The translations under genes and the position numbers were made by a program. From contig CAAGGT010000067.1 of assembly GCA_900769465.1 (NCBI GenBank), positions 1 through 64,000 of the forward strand: a DNA stretch of 64,000 bases, in the 5' to 3' direction. Positions 44,372 through 53,385 of this stretch are shown here, piece by piece. The first letter of the stretch is position 1. Each line of letters opens with the position of its first letter. This stretch comes from Bacteroidaceae bacterium. Lineage in GTDB: Bacteria > Bacteroidota > Bacteroidia > Bacteroidales > Bacteroidaceae. The notes below the pieces were generated by a model. That model worked only from the letters and a program-made list of their open reading frames with translations, was not told where the DNA came from and searched no databases.

Positions 44372-44409
44372 TTTCAAAGTCTTACAAATGACTGTTTCAT
44401 CATTACGTT

Positions 44410-45726
44410 ATGAAATATTTCCCTCATACCCAACAGGATATAGAGCAGATGCTTGAGGTTGCGGGCTTGAAGTCTATGGACGACCTCTATGGCGAGATTC
44501 CGCAGCAGCTGCTCTTTGACCGCGAATTTGCACTCCCCGAGGCAATGTCCGAGGTGGAGGTGAGGCGGTTTTTTGAGACTCTCGGCAACAAGAATGCAAA
44601 GCTCTCCTGCTTTGCCGGTGCCGGTGTCGAGGACCACTATTCGCCATCGGTGATTGCACCAATCCTTTCACGTGGCGAATTCCTTACGGCATACACTCCT
44701 TATCAGCCCGAGATTTCGCAGGGTACGTTGCAATATATCTTCGAGTATCAGTCGATGATTTGCGAACTCACAGGAATGGACGTTACCAATGCCTCTATGT
44801 ATGACGGCACTACAGCCACTGCCGAGGCTATGATGATGTGTGTTGCCATTGCCAAGAAACGCAATAAGGTACTTGTGTCGGCAACAATGAACCCGCGAGT
44901 GAAACGTGTGGTGGAGACATACGCAAAGTATCAGGGTGTGGTAATTGAGACCATTGCCGAAAAGGATGGTGTCACAGACCTTGCCGACCTTGAGAGCAAA
45001 CTTGCCGGTGATGATGTTGCAGGTGTTATTCTTGCACAACCCAACTTCTATGGCATTGTCGAGGATTACACAGGCGTTGCCGACATGTGCCACGCCAAGA
45101 AAGCTATGTTCGTCATGAACTGCAAGCCGTCGGCACTGGCTGTTCTCAAGTCTCCCGCAGAGTGGGGTGCCGACATTGCTTGTGGCGATGCGCAGTCGCT
45201 CGGTATTCCAATGTGCTACGGTGGCCCGTATGTGGGATTCCTTGCCTGCACAAATGCCAATATTCGCAAGCTGCCGGGCCGCATAGTAGGTGCCACGACC
45301 GATGTTGACGGCAAGCGTGCATTCGTGCTGACATTGCAGGCACGCGAACAGCACATACGCCGCGAAAAGGCCAACAGCAACATTTGTTCAAACCAGTCGC
45401 TCATGGCGCTCTATGTCACAATCTATATGTCGGTTATGGGACATAAGGGAATGAAAGAGGCCTGTGAACTGTCGTATGGCGGAGCGCATTACCTTGCCGA
45501 TAGGCTTGTTGCTACAGGTAAATGTGCTTTGGCATTTGAAAAGCCATTCTTCAATGAGTTTGTGGTGCGTACAGCTGTTCCTGCGGCTAAAGTGCTTGAC
45601 AGACTCTATGCGAACGGCATTCTTGGCGGTGTGTGCATTGCCGATGATATGTTGCTTGTGTGCGTTACCGAACAGCGCACCAAAGAGGAGATGGACAAGT
45701 TCGTTGAAATAGTGAAGAACATTTAA
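44410..45726 (+). CDS. gcvPA: Glycine dehydrogenase (decarboxylating) subunit 1
   Basis: 438 residues forming the N-terminal half of the P protein, which decarboxylates glycine. 'YFPHTQQDIEQMLEVAG', 'GAGVEDHYSPSVIAPILSRGEFLTAYTPYQPEISQG' (quoted blocks occur in two adjacent stretches) and 'NASMYDGTTATAEA' are family blocks. The PLP lysine is in the partner subunit. It lies 17 bases before gcvPB and 238 bases after gcvH. Confidence 0.96.
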   Translation: MKYFPHTQQDIEQMLEVAGLKSMDDLYGEIPQQLLFDREFALPEAMSEVEVRRFFETLGNKNAKLSCFAGAGVEDHYSPSVIAPILSRGEFLTAYTPYQPEISQGTLQYIFEYQSMICELTGMDVTNASMYDGTTATAEAMMMCVAIAKKRNKVLVSATMNPRVKRVVETYAKYQGVVIETIAEKDGVTDLADLESKLAGDDVAGVILAQPNFYGIVEDYTGVADMCHAKKAMFVMNCKPSALAVLKSPAEWGADIACGDAQSLGIPMCYGGPYVGFLACTNANIRKLPGRIVGATTDVDGKRAFVLTLQAREQHIRREKANSNICSNQSLMALYVTIYMSVMGHKGMKEACELSYGGAHYLADRLVATGKCALAFEKPFFNEFVVRTAVPAAKVLDRLYANGILGGVCIADDMLLVCVTEQRTKEEMDKFVEIVKNI

Positions 45727-45743
45727 TGTAAGGAGGATATATT

Positions 45744-47210
45744 ATGATACGCAATTACGATAAATTGATTTTCGAGCTCTCGAAAGAGGGCAGGAGCGGA
45801 TATTCCCTTCCAAAGAATGTTTTCAAGGAGAATTATTGTCCTTGCCAATTGCCGGCCGCTCTCAAGCGCGAAAGTGAACCTGAATTGCCACAGGTGACAG
45901 AGTTCGATGTGGTGCGCCACTACACAAACCTCTCGAACAAGAACTTTGGTGTCGATACGGGCTTTTATCCTCTTGGCAGCTGTACAATGAAGTATAATCC
46001 ACGCCTGAATGAGGAAATCAGTGCCTTGCCGTCGTTTGCCGGCCTGCACCCCGATGCGCCTGTTGAAGCTGCGCAGGGTGCCCTTGAGGTATATTATAAC
46101 CTTGCAGCTTCGCTTGCCGAGATAAGCGGACTTGCCGCATTCACACTCAATCCATACGCCGGCGCACACGGTGAGTTGACAGGCCTTATGATTATGCGCT
46201 CATACCACGAACAGCGTGGTGACACAAAGCGCACCAAGGTGATTGTGCCCGACAGCGCACACGGAACCAACCCTGCCAGTGCTGCAGTATGCGGTCTTGA
46301 GATTGTAGAGGTTAAATCCACAGCCAACGGAACGGTTGACGTGGAGGATTTGAAACCATTGCTCGATGACACCGTTGCCGGCATTATGATGACAAACCCC
46401 AACACTCTTGGTATATTCGAGACTGAAATCCCCGAGATTGCACGCCTTGTACACGAGTGTGGCGGCTTGCTCTACTACGATGGTGCCAACCTGAACGCCG
46501 TGCTTGGCAAGTGCCGTCCGGGTGATATGGGATTTGACATTATGCACATCAACCTTCACAAGACATTCTCGACACCACACGGTGGTGGCGGCCCCGGTGA
46601 CGGCCCTGTGGGTGTGCGTGCCGGTCTTGAGGCTCTGCTTCCCAATCCGCAAGTCAAGAAGGATGCCGACGGTGTGTTCTATATTGATGCTGATGAGAAA
46701 TCGGCCGGTTATGTATCCAATTTCCTCGGAAACTTTGGTGTGCTGTTGAGAGCATATACCTATATCCTCACTCTCGGTCGCGAGAATGTGAAGATGGTGG
46801 GTCCGCTTGCAGTACTGAACGCGAACTATGTAAAGGAGTCGCTGAAAAACGAGTATTACTTGCCCATTGAGGGTGTCTGCAAGCACGAGTTCGTGTTCGA
46901 CGGCCTTGCCGACAAGTCGACAGGCGTTACCACGCTCGATATTGCCAAGCGCCTGCTCGATTATGGCTACCACGCACCGACAATCTACTTCCCCTTGCTA
47001 TTCCATCAAAGTATCATGATTGAGCCTACTGAGACCGAGAGCAAGGAGACACTCGATGAGTTCATTGCTGTGATGAAGAAGGTTGCAGCCGAGGCCATTG
47101 AAAACCCCGATGTGGTGAAGAACGCACCGCACAGCACACCTGTGCGCCGCCTTGACGAGACAACAGCAGCACGTTCACCAAAGACAACGTACAGACAACT
47201 AAACGGTTAA
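45744..47210 (+). CDS. gcvPB: Glycine dehydrogenase (decarboxylating) subunit 2
   Basis: 488 residues, the C-terminal half of the P protein. The PLP-binding Lys is in 'MHINLHKTFSTPHGGGGPG' (about 271), with 'FYPLGSCTMKYNPRLNEE' and 'GAHGELTGLMIMRSYH' earlier. Together with gcvPA it makes the split P protein. It ends at a terminator (47271). Confidence 0.97.
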   Translation: MIRNYDKLIFELSKEGRSGYSLPKNVFKENYCPCQLPAALKRESEPELPQVTEFDVVRHYTNLSNKNFGVDTGFYPLGSCTMKYNPRLNEEISALPSFAGLHPDAPVEAAQGALEVYYNLAASLAEISGLAAFTLNPYAGAHGELTGLMIMRSYHEQRGDTKRTKVIVPDSAHGTNPASAAVCGLEIVEVKSTANGTVDVEDLKPLLDDTVAGIMMTNPNTLGIFETEIPEIARLVHECGGLLYYDGANLNAVLGKCRPGDMGFDIMHINLHKTFSTPHGGGGPGDGPVGVRAGLEALLPNPQVKKDADGVFYIDADEKSAGYVSNFLGNFGVLLRAYTYILTLGRENVKMVGPLAVLNANYVKESLKNEYYLPIEGVCKHEFVFDGLADKSTGVTTLDIAKRLLDYGYHAPTIYFPLLFHQSIMIEPTETESKETLDEFIAVMKKVAAEAIENPDVVKNAPHSTPVRRLDETTAARSPKTTYRQLNG

Positions 47211-47270
47211 AACTTGGTTTTCCGCTTTAACCTTAAACCACTGCGTGGTTAATAATAATGAATTTGGTGA

Positions 47271-47306
47271 TAGGAGGCAAGGATTTTTCCTCGCCTCCTA
47301 TTGTTT
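47271..47306 (+). terminator. Terminator of the gcv cluster
   Basis: Stem TAGGAGGCAAGGA / TCCTCGCCTCCTA with one mismatch and a TTTT loop, then TTGTTTT, 60 bases after gcvPB. Confidence 0.85.
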
Positions 47307-47412
47307 TGTGTTGGTTGTTATTGGATAATATACCGTTCTGTGGAATGGCTTTTACATAATTTTCACTATCTTCGCGGGGTATTTTTGAAAAAGTATATAA
47401 AAATATAGAAAA

Positions 47413-49401
47413 ATGAAACAGGAAAATGAAAAACCGACGGGACTGCCCGAGAATGCGTTCCGTCCATTGAAGGAGGGCGAGGAGTACAAGCCTCTGATGT
47501 CGCCGGACAAGAAGTATCCCGAGGTGAATGCCTGGTCGGTGACCTGGGGTGTGTTGATGGCAGTGTTGTTCTCTGCTGCGTCGGCCTATCTTGGCCTTAA
47601 GGTGGGCCAGGTGTTTGAGGCTGCAATCCCCATTGCAATCATTGCCGTGGGTATGTCTACACTCACAAAACGCAAGAATGCGCTTGGCGAGAATGTGATT
47701 ATACAGTCTATCGGTGCTTGCTCGGGTGTTATTGTGGCAGGTGCAATATTCACCTTGCCGGCTTTGTATATCCTAAAAGAGAAGTACCCCGAGATGACGG
47801 TGACTTTTATGCAGATGTTCATCAGCTCACTGCTTGGCGGTATATTGGGAATTCTCTTTCTCATCCCTTTCCGCAAGTATTTTGTAAAGGAGAAGCACGG
47901 TGAGTATCCATTCCCCGAGGCGACAGCCAGTACGCAGGTGCTTGTGTCGGGCGAGAAGGGTGGCAGCCAGGCTAAACCGCTGCTCATAGCCGGCCTTATC
48001 GGTGGTTTGTATGACTTTATTGTGGCTACATTCGGCTGGTGGAATGAGAATGTTACCACACGCATTGTGGGGTGGGGCGAAGTGCTTGCCGACAAGGCGA
48101 AGGTGGTGCTTAAAATAAATACCGGCGCTGCGGTGCTTGGTCTTGGCTGCATCATCGGTCTAAAGTATGCAATAATCATCTGTGTCGGTTCACTGCTTGT
48201 GTGGCTGGTGATTGTGCCTGGAATGGCATTGCTCTTTGGCGACCAGGTGCTTAATATGTGGAACCCCGAGATTACAACTGCTGTCGGGGATATGTCGCCT
48301 GAGCAGATTTTCAGCAACTATGCAAAGAGCATAGGTATCGGTGGTATTGCAATGGCGGGTATCATTGGCATCCTGCGCTCTTGGGGTATCATAAAGAGTG
48401 CTGCTAGCCTTGCAGCGCGTGAGATGGGTAGCAAAAAGAACGAGGGTGAGCAGCCACGCACACAAAAGGACCTCTCGATGAAGGTTGTGCTTTTTGGTTC
48501 TGTATTTACACTGCTGATGGTGTTTGCTTTCTTCTTCCTTGATGTAATGAACGGCAGTCTTTTGCAAAGCAGTGTTGCAGTGTTGCTTGTTGCTGTAATC
48601 TCGTTCCTCTTTACTACAGTTGCAGCAAATGCCATTGCCATTGTGGGCTCTAACCCGGTATCGGGTATGACATTGATGACTCTTATCCTTGCCTCTGTGA
48701 TTATGGTTGCTGTTGGATTGAAAGGTTCATCGGGTATGGTGGCTGCACTGATTATGGGTGGAGTGGTGTGTACAGCTCTCTCTATGGCCGGCGGTTTTAT
48801 CACCGACCTTAAAATTGGTTATTGGCTTGGCTCGACACCTGCAAAGCAGCAGACCTGGAAATTCTTGGGAACATTGGTATCTGCAGCGACTGTTGCCGGT
48901 GTGATTATGATACTTGACAAGACTTATGGCTTTACAAGCGGTGAACTTGCTGCACCACAGGCGAATGCTATGGCTGCGGTGATTGACCCGCTTATGAGTG
49001 GTGTTGGAGCGCCCTGGTTGCTCTATGGTATCGGTGCTGCACTCGCTTTGGTACTTACATTCTGCAAGGTGCCGGCATTGCCGTTTGCGCTTGGAATGTT
49101 CATTCCGCTTGAATTGAACCTGCCTTTGCTAGTTGGTGGACTTATCAACTGGTACATAACAAGCCGTAGCAAGGATGCTGCATTGAATGCCGAGCGTGGC
49201 GAGAAGTGTACATTGCTTGCATCGGGTTTCATTGCCGGTGGTGCGCTGATGGGTGTGTTGAGCGCAGGCCTGCGCTTCGGCGGTATAAATATGGTCAATG
49301 AGGCGTGGCTCGAGAATCCAAGCAGCGAGGCTGTATCGTTGGTGATGTATGCCTTGTTGATTGTTTACTTGATAAAGGCAAGTATGAAGATTAAAAAGTA
49401 A
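47413..49401 (+). CDS. OPT-family oligopeptide transporter
   Basis: 662 residues, about 14-16 membrane segments, OPT family as found in bacteria. Blocks include 'LGLKVGQVFEAAIPIAIIAVG', 'GEYPFPEATASTQVLVSGEKGG' and 'NPVSGMTLMTLILAS'. OPT proteins carry oligopeptides or metal-chelates; substrate cannot be told. -7-like TATCTTCG is at 47367-47374. A repeat copy begins 5 bases after the stop and a terminator follows at 49529. Confidence 0.92.
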   Translation: MKQENEKPTGLPENAFRPLKEGEEYKPLMSPDKKYPEVNAWSVTWGVLMAVLFSAASAYLGLKVGQVFEAAIPIAIIAVGMSTLTKRKNALGENVIIQSIGACSGVIVAGAIFTLPALYILKEKYPEMTVTFMQMFISSLLGGILGILFLIPFRKYFVKEKHGEYPFPEATASTQVLVSGEKGGSQAKPLLIAGLIGGLYDFIVATFGWWNENVTTRIVGWGEVLADKAKVVLKINTGAAVLGLGCIIGLKYAIIICVGSLLVWLVIVPGMALLFGDQVLNMWNPEITTAVGDMSPEQIFSNYAKSIGIGGIAMAGIIGILRSWGIIKSAASLAAREMGSKKNEGEQPRTQKDLSMKVVLFGSVFTLLMVFAFFFLDVMNGSLLQSSVAVLLVAVISFLFTTVAANAIAIVGSNPVSGMTLMTLILASVIMVAVGLKGSSGMVAALIMGGVVCTALSMAGGFITDLKIGYWLGSTPAKQQTWKFLGTLVSAATVAGVIMILDKTYGFTSGELAAPQANAMAAVIDPLMSGVGAPWLLYGIGAALALVLTFCKVPALPFALGMFIPLELNLPLLVGGLINWYITSRSKDAALNAERGEKCTLLASGFIAGGALMGVLSAGLRFGGINMVNEAWLENPSSEAVSLVMYALLIVYLIKASMKIKK

Positions 49402-49405
49402 ATTA

Positions 49406-49512
49406 CTAAAAAGCGCATTGCTGCGTTACGCTTGCCCTGCAAATCCTCATTTACTTCAAGTAAACTCCGGTTTACAGGTCATCGCAAGCCTGGCACTGCA
49501 TCTTTTTATTAA
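49406..49512 (+). repeat. Interspersed structured repeat, copy 3
   Basis: Starts CTAAAAAGCGC 4 bases after the OPT stop and ends CTTTTTATTAAT. Arms: GCATTGC / GCACTGC (one mismatch), GCTTGC / GCAAGC, CCTGCAAA / TTTACAGG (one mismatch), apex TTTAC / GTAAA. A separate true terminator follows 17 bases later, so this copy is not needed for termination. Confidence 0.85.
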
Positions 49513-49528
49513 TTTCCTAAAATGACGA

Positions 49529-49565
49529 GAGGGTGTCCCAAGAGAATTGGGGCACCCTCCTTTGT
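49529..49565. terminator. Bidirectional terminator between OPT and hydrolase genes
   Basis: A 13-bp stem GAGGGTGTCCCAA / TTGGGGCACCCTC with one wobble pair. A T-rich tail follows on the plus strand and TTTT on the minus strand; both flanking genes converge here. Confidence 0.8.
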
Positions 49566-49597
49566 TATAAAGATATTTCGAGGCGAAAAGCAACGAT

Positions 49598-50236
49598 TTA
49601 TCTCAAATACATATTGTTCATTTTCTCGAATGCTATTGTTGTCTCGCGGTCGTGCCCGGGGTAGACTGTCGTATTCTCGGGCAAGGTGAGCAACTTTTCG
49701 CGTATTGAATAAATCAAGGAACGGTGATTGCTGTCGGGGAAATCGGTACGGCCAATGCTGCCACGGAAGAGTGCATCGCCACTGAAGAGCATATTTGCCT
49801 GGGGAATATGGTAGGCGAGGCTACCGGGCGAATGCCCCGGGACTGCTATAGCGACAATGCGACTGTTACCGAATATTATTTCGTCACCATCGTTCAGCAC
49901 CTTTCCAAGTGGCGGAACTTCCTCGTTGTATCTCACACCAAAGCGGGCTACGCGCTCCTTGATATTCTCGGCCCAGGGCCAGTCGGCATCGTTGGCACTT
50001 GCCTTTACACCGAATGTCTCCTCAATAAATGCATTGCCGAATATATGGTCGAAATGCAGGTGGGTATTAAGATGGTGCTTCAATACAAGGCCATTGTCCT
50101 CGATGAACTTTTTTATCTCTTCCCTCTCCTGTGGAAACCATGCTCCACAGTCAATGAGTACCGCCTCTTTAGTATCATCCCAAAGAAGATAACAGTTGAC
50201 CTGTATTGGGTTTACAATGAATTTCTTTAGTTGCAT
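49598..50236 (-). CDS. MBL-fold hydrolase, glyoxalase II-like
   Basis: 212 residues from the Met at 50236, which opens the conserved 'LKKFIVNPIQVNCYLLWDD'. A frame from 50314 would run into the repeat element and is rejected. The metal motif is 'HLNTHLHFDHIFGN', with 'VPGHSPGSLAYHIP', 'LFSGDALFRGSIGRTDFP' and 'VYPGHDRETTIAFEK' supplying the rest of the site. It is a small hydroxyacylglutathione-hydrolase-like enzyme; the thioester substrate is unknown. Confidence 0.9.
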   Translation of the reverse strand: MQLKKFIVNPIQVNCYLLWDDTKEAVLIDCGAWFPQEREEIKKFIEDNGLVLKHHLNTHLHFDHIFGNAFIEETFGVKASANDADWPWAENIKERVARFGVRYNEEVPPLGKVLNDGDEIIFGNSRIVAIAVPGHSPGSLAYHIPQANMLFSGDALFRGSIGRTDFPDSNHRSLIYSIREKLLTLPENTTVYPGHDRETTIAFEKMNNMYLR

Positions 50237-50276
50237 AAATTGTTGAGTGTAGTAAGTTTTCGTTTTTTGTAAAGGG

Positions 50277-50381
50277 AATAAAAAGATTAAATTCAAGGCT
50301 TGCGCAGATTGCAAAACCGGAGTTTACATAGCGTAAACGAGGATTTTGCAAGCAAGTATAACGCTGAAGTTCACTTTTTAG
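50277..50381 (-). repeat. Interspersed structured repeat, copy 4 (reverse)
   Basis: On the minus strand it starts CTAAAAAGTG 5 bases after the rsmG stop and ends CTTTTTATT, 40 bases before the hydrolase start. Middle arms TTGCAAAA / TTTTGCAA pair perfectly, with CTTGC / GCAAG outside and GTTTAC / GTAAAC at the apex. It separates two co-directional genes. Confidence 0.85.
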
Positions 50382-50386
50382 TCCTT

Positions 50387-51007
50387 TTACAGCTGTACGT
50401 ATACCACCTTCTTGTCCTTGAAATACTCCTCGGCAAAGTAGGTGCTTACGTCAATTATCTCGCGGCAGTTCTTGAACATTTGTGTCTCGGCTGTCATATC
50501 GCCACCTTTCAGGCAGATGATACCGTTGGGCAAGGCATTGAACTGCTCGTTTGAGATGTTTTTGCGGCAAATTTTTACAAGGTCGGGGAGCTGCATCACT
50601 GCGCGGCTTACAACAAAACTGTATTTCTCCTTGATTTCCTCGGCACGGCTGTGGCTTGTGCGCACATTGGTGAGCCCTATGGCTTGTGCAATCTCGCCTG
50701 CAACGCGTACTTTCTTGCCAATGCTGTCTACAAGATGGAACTGCACATCGGGGAACATTATTGCAAGAGGAATACCCGGGAAACCACCGCCGCAGCCCAT
50801 ATCCATAATTTTTGTTCCGGGCTTGAATGTGATGTATTTTGCTATTGCCAGCGAGTGTAGCACGTGGTGCAGATAGAGGTTCTCGATGTCCTTGCGCGAG
50901 ATGACGTTTATCTTGCTGTTCCAGTCGTAGTAGAGGTCGTAGAGTGCAGCGAACTGCTCCTTCTGCCTGTTGCTGAGGTTGGGGAAATACTTTATTATGC
51001 TTTCCAT
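50387..51007 (-). CDS. rsmG: 16S rRNA m7G527 methyltransferase
   Basis: 206 residues. 'IMDMGCGGGFPGIPLAIMFPD' is the SAM-binding loop and 'LVDSIGKKVRVAGEIAQAIGL' the next motif, with 'YYDWNSKINVISRKDIENLYLHH' at the N-terminus. It methylates G527 of 16S rRNA. Its ATG overlaps the preceding stop by one base (TAATG). Confidence 0.96.
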   Translation of the reverse strand: MESIIKYFPNLSNRQKEQFAALYDLYYDWNSKINVISRKDIENLYLHHVLHSLAIAKYITFKPGTKIMDMGCGGGFPGIPLAIMFPDVQFHLVDSIGKKVRVAGEIAQAIGLTNVRTSHSRAEEIKEKYSFVVSRAVMQLPDLVKICRKNISNEQFNALPNGIICLKGGDMTAETQMFKNCREIIDVSTYFAEEYFKDKKVVYVQL

Positions 51008-51822
51008 TATTTCATTATATCTTTTAGTGTTTCGTAATCGAGTGCTATTGATATGTCGCCCAATGCGTATGGTGCTATCTCGTATCTGTTGTAGAGGAAT
51101 GTTATGCTCTCCTTGCCAAGGATGAAATTGTTGGTGATGTAGAAATCAATATCAAGGCTGTATCCTCTCTCGCACAACTCCTCTATTGTCGACACGTTGT
51201 TGTCCTTCAGTAGCTTGTCTGTGAGTCTTGTCACCAATCTCTCCTCATATCCCTCGTTGAAAATGTCCTTGAGAGTGATTTCGGCTCCTGTTGCAGGGTC
51301 AAAGCTGGCAATGGTGTTCACAGTGCAGGGGTGCGCGCCGCCATAATACTCCTCGCGCGTCATGATGTAGCTTACATAGCCTTTATAACCTGTCACAGTT
51401 CTGCCTCTGACATAGCAGTAGCAACTCATCATACCCGGCGGAATCTCGGCCTCTTTCAGGTTGTGGTATTCGTTACGCAGGTCATCGAATATTTCTTTCT
51501 GTGCGGCGACATAGTAGTTGCAGGCATCCTGCAGTGTCGGAGTGCCGTAGAAGAACAAACCCCACACCAGAGTGCTGTCGAGATTGGCGTTTGCCTGTGC
51601 GTTGCCGAGGTCAAAGCGGGGCAGTGCAATGTCTATCGTCAATTTTGGGGCGTTCTCCTTGTTGTATGCAAAAGTGTATTCTTCGTGGATCTTTATTGTA
51701 TCCGCAACAAGCGGTTCCCCATCAACAACAGGGCTTTTCTCTATATTTTCCTTTTTGTCCCCGATACAGGAGAAAAGGAAAAATAATGCTGAATAAAATA
51801 TGATTCTTGCGCACTTTTTCAT
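51007..51822 (-). CDS. DUF3298/RsiV-like lipoprotein
   Basis: 271 residues from the Met at 51822. Signal peptide with lipobox 'LFSC' (Cys about 19). The C-terminal half has the DUF3298 pattern 'GGAHPCTVNTIASFDPATGAEITLKDIF' (two adjacent stretches) and 'FLYNRYEIAPYALGDISIALDY', which recalls RsiV-type extracellular domains that bind lysozyme, though no sigma factor is nearby. Coupled to rsmG by a one-base overlap. Confidence 0.8.
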   Translation of the reverse strand: MKKCARIIFYSALFFLFSCIGDKKENIEKSPVVDGEPLVADTIKIHEEYTFAYNKENAPKLTIDIALPRFDLGNAQANANLDSTLVWGLFFYGTPTLQDACNYYVAAQKEIFDDLRNEYHNLKEAEIPPGMMSCYCYVRGRTVTGYKGYVSYIMTREEYYGGAHPCTVNTIASFDPATGAEITLKDIFNEGYEERLVTRLTDKLLKDNNVSTIEELCERGYSLDIDFYITNNFILGKESITFLYNRYEIAPYALGDISIALDYETLKDIMK

Positions 51823-51992
51823 ACAGTGATTGTTTATCATTTACAGGTGAACCAAAGGTAGTGCTTTTGATATAAAACGGCAAGAAAGTGGCAACAGTTT
51901 TTTATCCCGACACCATTATTTCCCCTTGCCGGAGCCAAACTGAAGACTATCCCTGGAACCTGCGAGTGTTAACCGTTAAATTCTGTTTTTTT

Positions 51993-52202
51993 ATGAAAAT
52001 CTGTAATTTTTTGGCCTTTACCGGTGGAATGTTGGCCGGAGGTCTTGTAATGATGATGTTTGCTCCAAAGAAGGGCGAAGAGATGCGCAAGGATATCAAG
52101 GAGAAACTTGGTGACTTGAAGAGACATTTCGACAATGCCGGATGCTGTGGCAAGGAGGGTTGTGACTGCAAGGTTGAAGAAAAGATTGTTGTCGAAGAGT
52201 AG
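51993..52202 (+). CDS. YtxH-domain protein
   Basis: 69 residues from the ATG at 51993: one membrane segment ('FLAFTGGMLAGGLVMMMF'), then the YtxH signature 'APKKGEEMRKDIKEKL' and a Cys-rich tail with 'CCGKEGCDC'. YtxH proteins are small envelope-stress proteins. It starts a three-gene cluster with a holin-X-like protein and a small partner. Confidence 0.8.
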   Translation: MKICNFLAFTGGMLAGGLVMMMFAPKKGEEMRKDIKEKLGDLKRHFDNAGCCGKEGCDCKVEEKIVVEE

Positions 52203-52207
52203 TTATT

Positions 52208-52567
52208 ATGGGACTTGGAGCAGATATTGAAAATATGTCAAAAGATGCTCTGGAATATTTGAAAAGGAGTGTGGACGGCTGTAAGTTGCGCTTGATTGAG
52301 AACCTTTCGGTGTTGATAGGTGATGTGATCTGTCTCTTTACTCTGTCTATGCTCTTTTTTGTGCTATTCCTGGCATCGGTTACAGTTTTTGTGATTCTTC
52401 TGATACCGTTCATTGGATTCCCTTTGTCTATTCTGGCGGCTGCATTGCTGCTGTTGTTGATGGCGTTATTGGTTTATGTATTCCGTGAACAGCTCTTTGC
52501 CAACGGGGTGGTGAAGTATCTTGTGAAAATATTTTTTGAAGAAAAGAACGGAGATGGGAGTAAATGA
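52208..52567 (+). CDS. Holin-X/YqjE-family membrane protein
   Basis: 119 residues: an amphipathic N-terminal helix ('SKDALEYLKRSVDGCKLRLIENLSV' in two stretches), two close membrane segments and a basic tail. It resembles the YqjE/Phage_holin_3_6 group. 5 bases after the YtxH gene. Despite the name, relatives are chromosomal envelope proteins rather than phage holins. Confidence 0.78.
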   Translation: MGLGADIENMSKDALEYLKRSVDGCKLRLIENLSVLIGDVICLFTLSMLFFVLFLASVTVFVILLIPFIGFPLSILAAALLLLLMALLVYVFREQLFANGVVKYLVKIFFEEKNGDGSK

Positions 52568-52775
52568 GAACGGATGTAGTAAAATTTCTTCGCTGCGCCA
52601 ATTGCGAAGAGTTCGCAGTGCTAATGAGACCGCAAGAAAAGCTGTTCTTGAGCGTATAAGCTCTGAAATAAACGAAACGTTTTCGTTGGGTGGATTGCTT
52701 GTCTCGTTTGTGCAGCGTTATACTCCGACAAACGTAAAACGTTTTGTAGAAACAATATTGGGATTTTCCAGATAA
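52554..52775 (+). CDS. Small hypothetical protein of the YtxH/YqjE cluster
   Basis: 73 residues from the ATG at 52554, overlapping the previous gene by 14 bases. Basic N-terminal half, then 'INETFSLGGLLVSFVQRYTP' with a weak hydrophobic segment. Position matches the third gene (YqjK-like) of such clusters in other bacteria, but the sequence is not recognisably homologous. Confidence 0.6.
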   Translation: MGVNENGCSKISSLRQLRRVRSANETARKAVLERISSEINETFSLGGLLVSFVQRYTPTNVKRFVETILGFSR

Positions 52776-52848
52776 TAAATATCGATTCTATGTTGCTGGC
52801 TTGTCGTTTTTTTATAGTTTTGTGGTAGAACTATGAAAAGAGGGTCAG

Positions 52849-53373
52849 GTGAAAGGAACTTTTTACATACGCAAAGCAACACAAGATGATATCCCTGCAT
52901 TGATGCGCTTGTTTGATAGCGCAAAGTGTATTATGCGTGCAAGTGGAAACCTGCACCAATGGGGTGTGGGGTATCCGTCGCTCGAGGTTGTGCGCAGTGA
53001 TATTGAAAGGGGGGTGTGCTACGTTGCCACCAATGGCGTCGATGGGGAGATTGAGGCGACAATGGCTTTTATTCCCGGGCCTGATTCTACATATTCATAT
53101 ATTGAGGATGGTGCGTGGCTCAATGATAATCCCTATTACGTCATTCATCGCATTGCTGTCGCTGCACCGGGTAAAGGCTATGCACGGCAGATGCTTGATT
53201 GGGCGTTTGAACGTACGGATACCGTGCGCATTGACACGCATCGCGACAATGTAATTATGCACCACATACTGCGCAAATATGGCTTCTCATATTGTGGCGT
53301 AATATATTTGGCAAATGGTGATGCGCGCGATGCATATCAATTGACAAGAAACAGTAACTTTGTAACAGAGTAA
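52849..53373 (+). CDS. GNAT-family N-acetyltransferase
   Basis: 174 residues from a GTG start preceded by AGAGGG; no in-frame ATG is near. 'FYIRKATQDDIPALMRLFD' is a GNAT N-terminus and 'IHRIAVAAPGKGYARQMLDWAFE' the acetyl-CoA loop (Q/RxxGxG/A form). 'HRDNVIMHHILRKYGFSYCG' ends the fold. Substrate unknown. A -7 box TAGTTTTG is at 52815-52822. The MATE gene begins 12 bases after. Confidence 0.88.
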   Translation: MKGTFYIRKATQDDIPALMRLFDSAKCIMRASGNLHQWGVGYPSLEVVRSDIERGVCYVATNGVDGEIEATMAFIPGPDSTYSYIEDGAWLNDNPYYVIHRIAVAAPGKGYARQMLDWAFERTDTVRIDTHRDNVIMHHILRKYGFSYCGVIYLANGDARDAYQLTRNSNFVTE

Positions 53374-53385
53374 AATACGAGAATT

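Noticed and set aside
44169..44456. A 95-residue frame between gcvH and gcvPA
   Set aside because: It runs through copy 2 of the interspersed repeat, and its sequence follows the repeat arms rather than a protein pattern.
31273..49512. The four-copy repeat as simple Rho-independent terminators
   Set aside because: Copy 3 is followed by a separate strong terminator and copies 2 and 4 lie between co-directional genes, so plain termination does not explain them, though partial termination remains possible.
31273..50381. The four-copy repeat as a CRISPR array
   Set aside because: Copies are thousands of bases apart, differ in arm sequence and have no spacers or cas genes nearby.
52208..52775. 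Phage holin and lysis module together with the muramidase at 55359
   Set aside because: The holin-X-like gene sits with a YtxH gene in a chromosomal envelope cluster, 2.6 kb away and on the other strand, with GNAT and MATE genes between.
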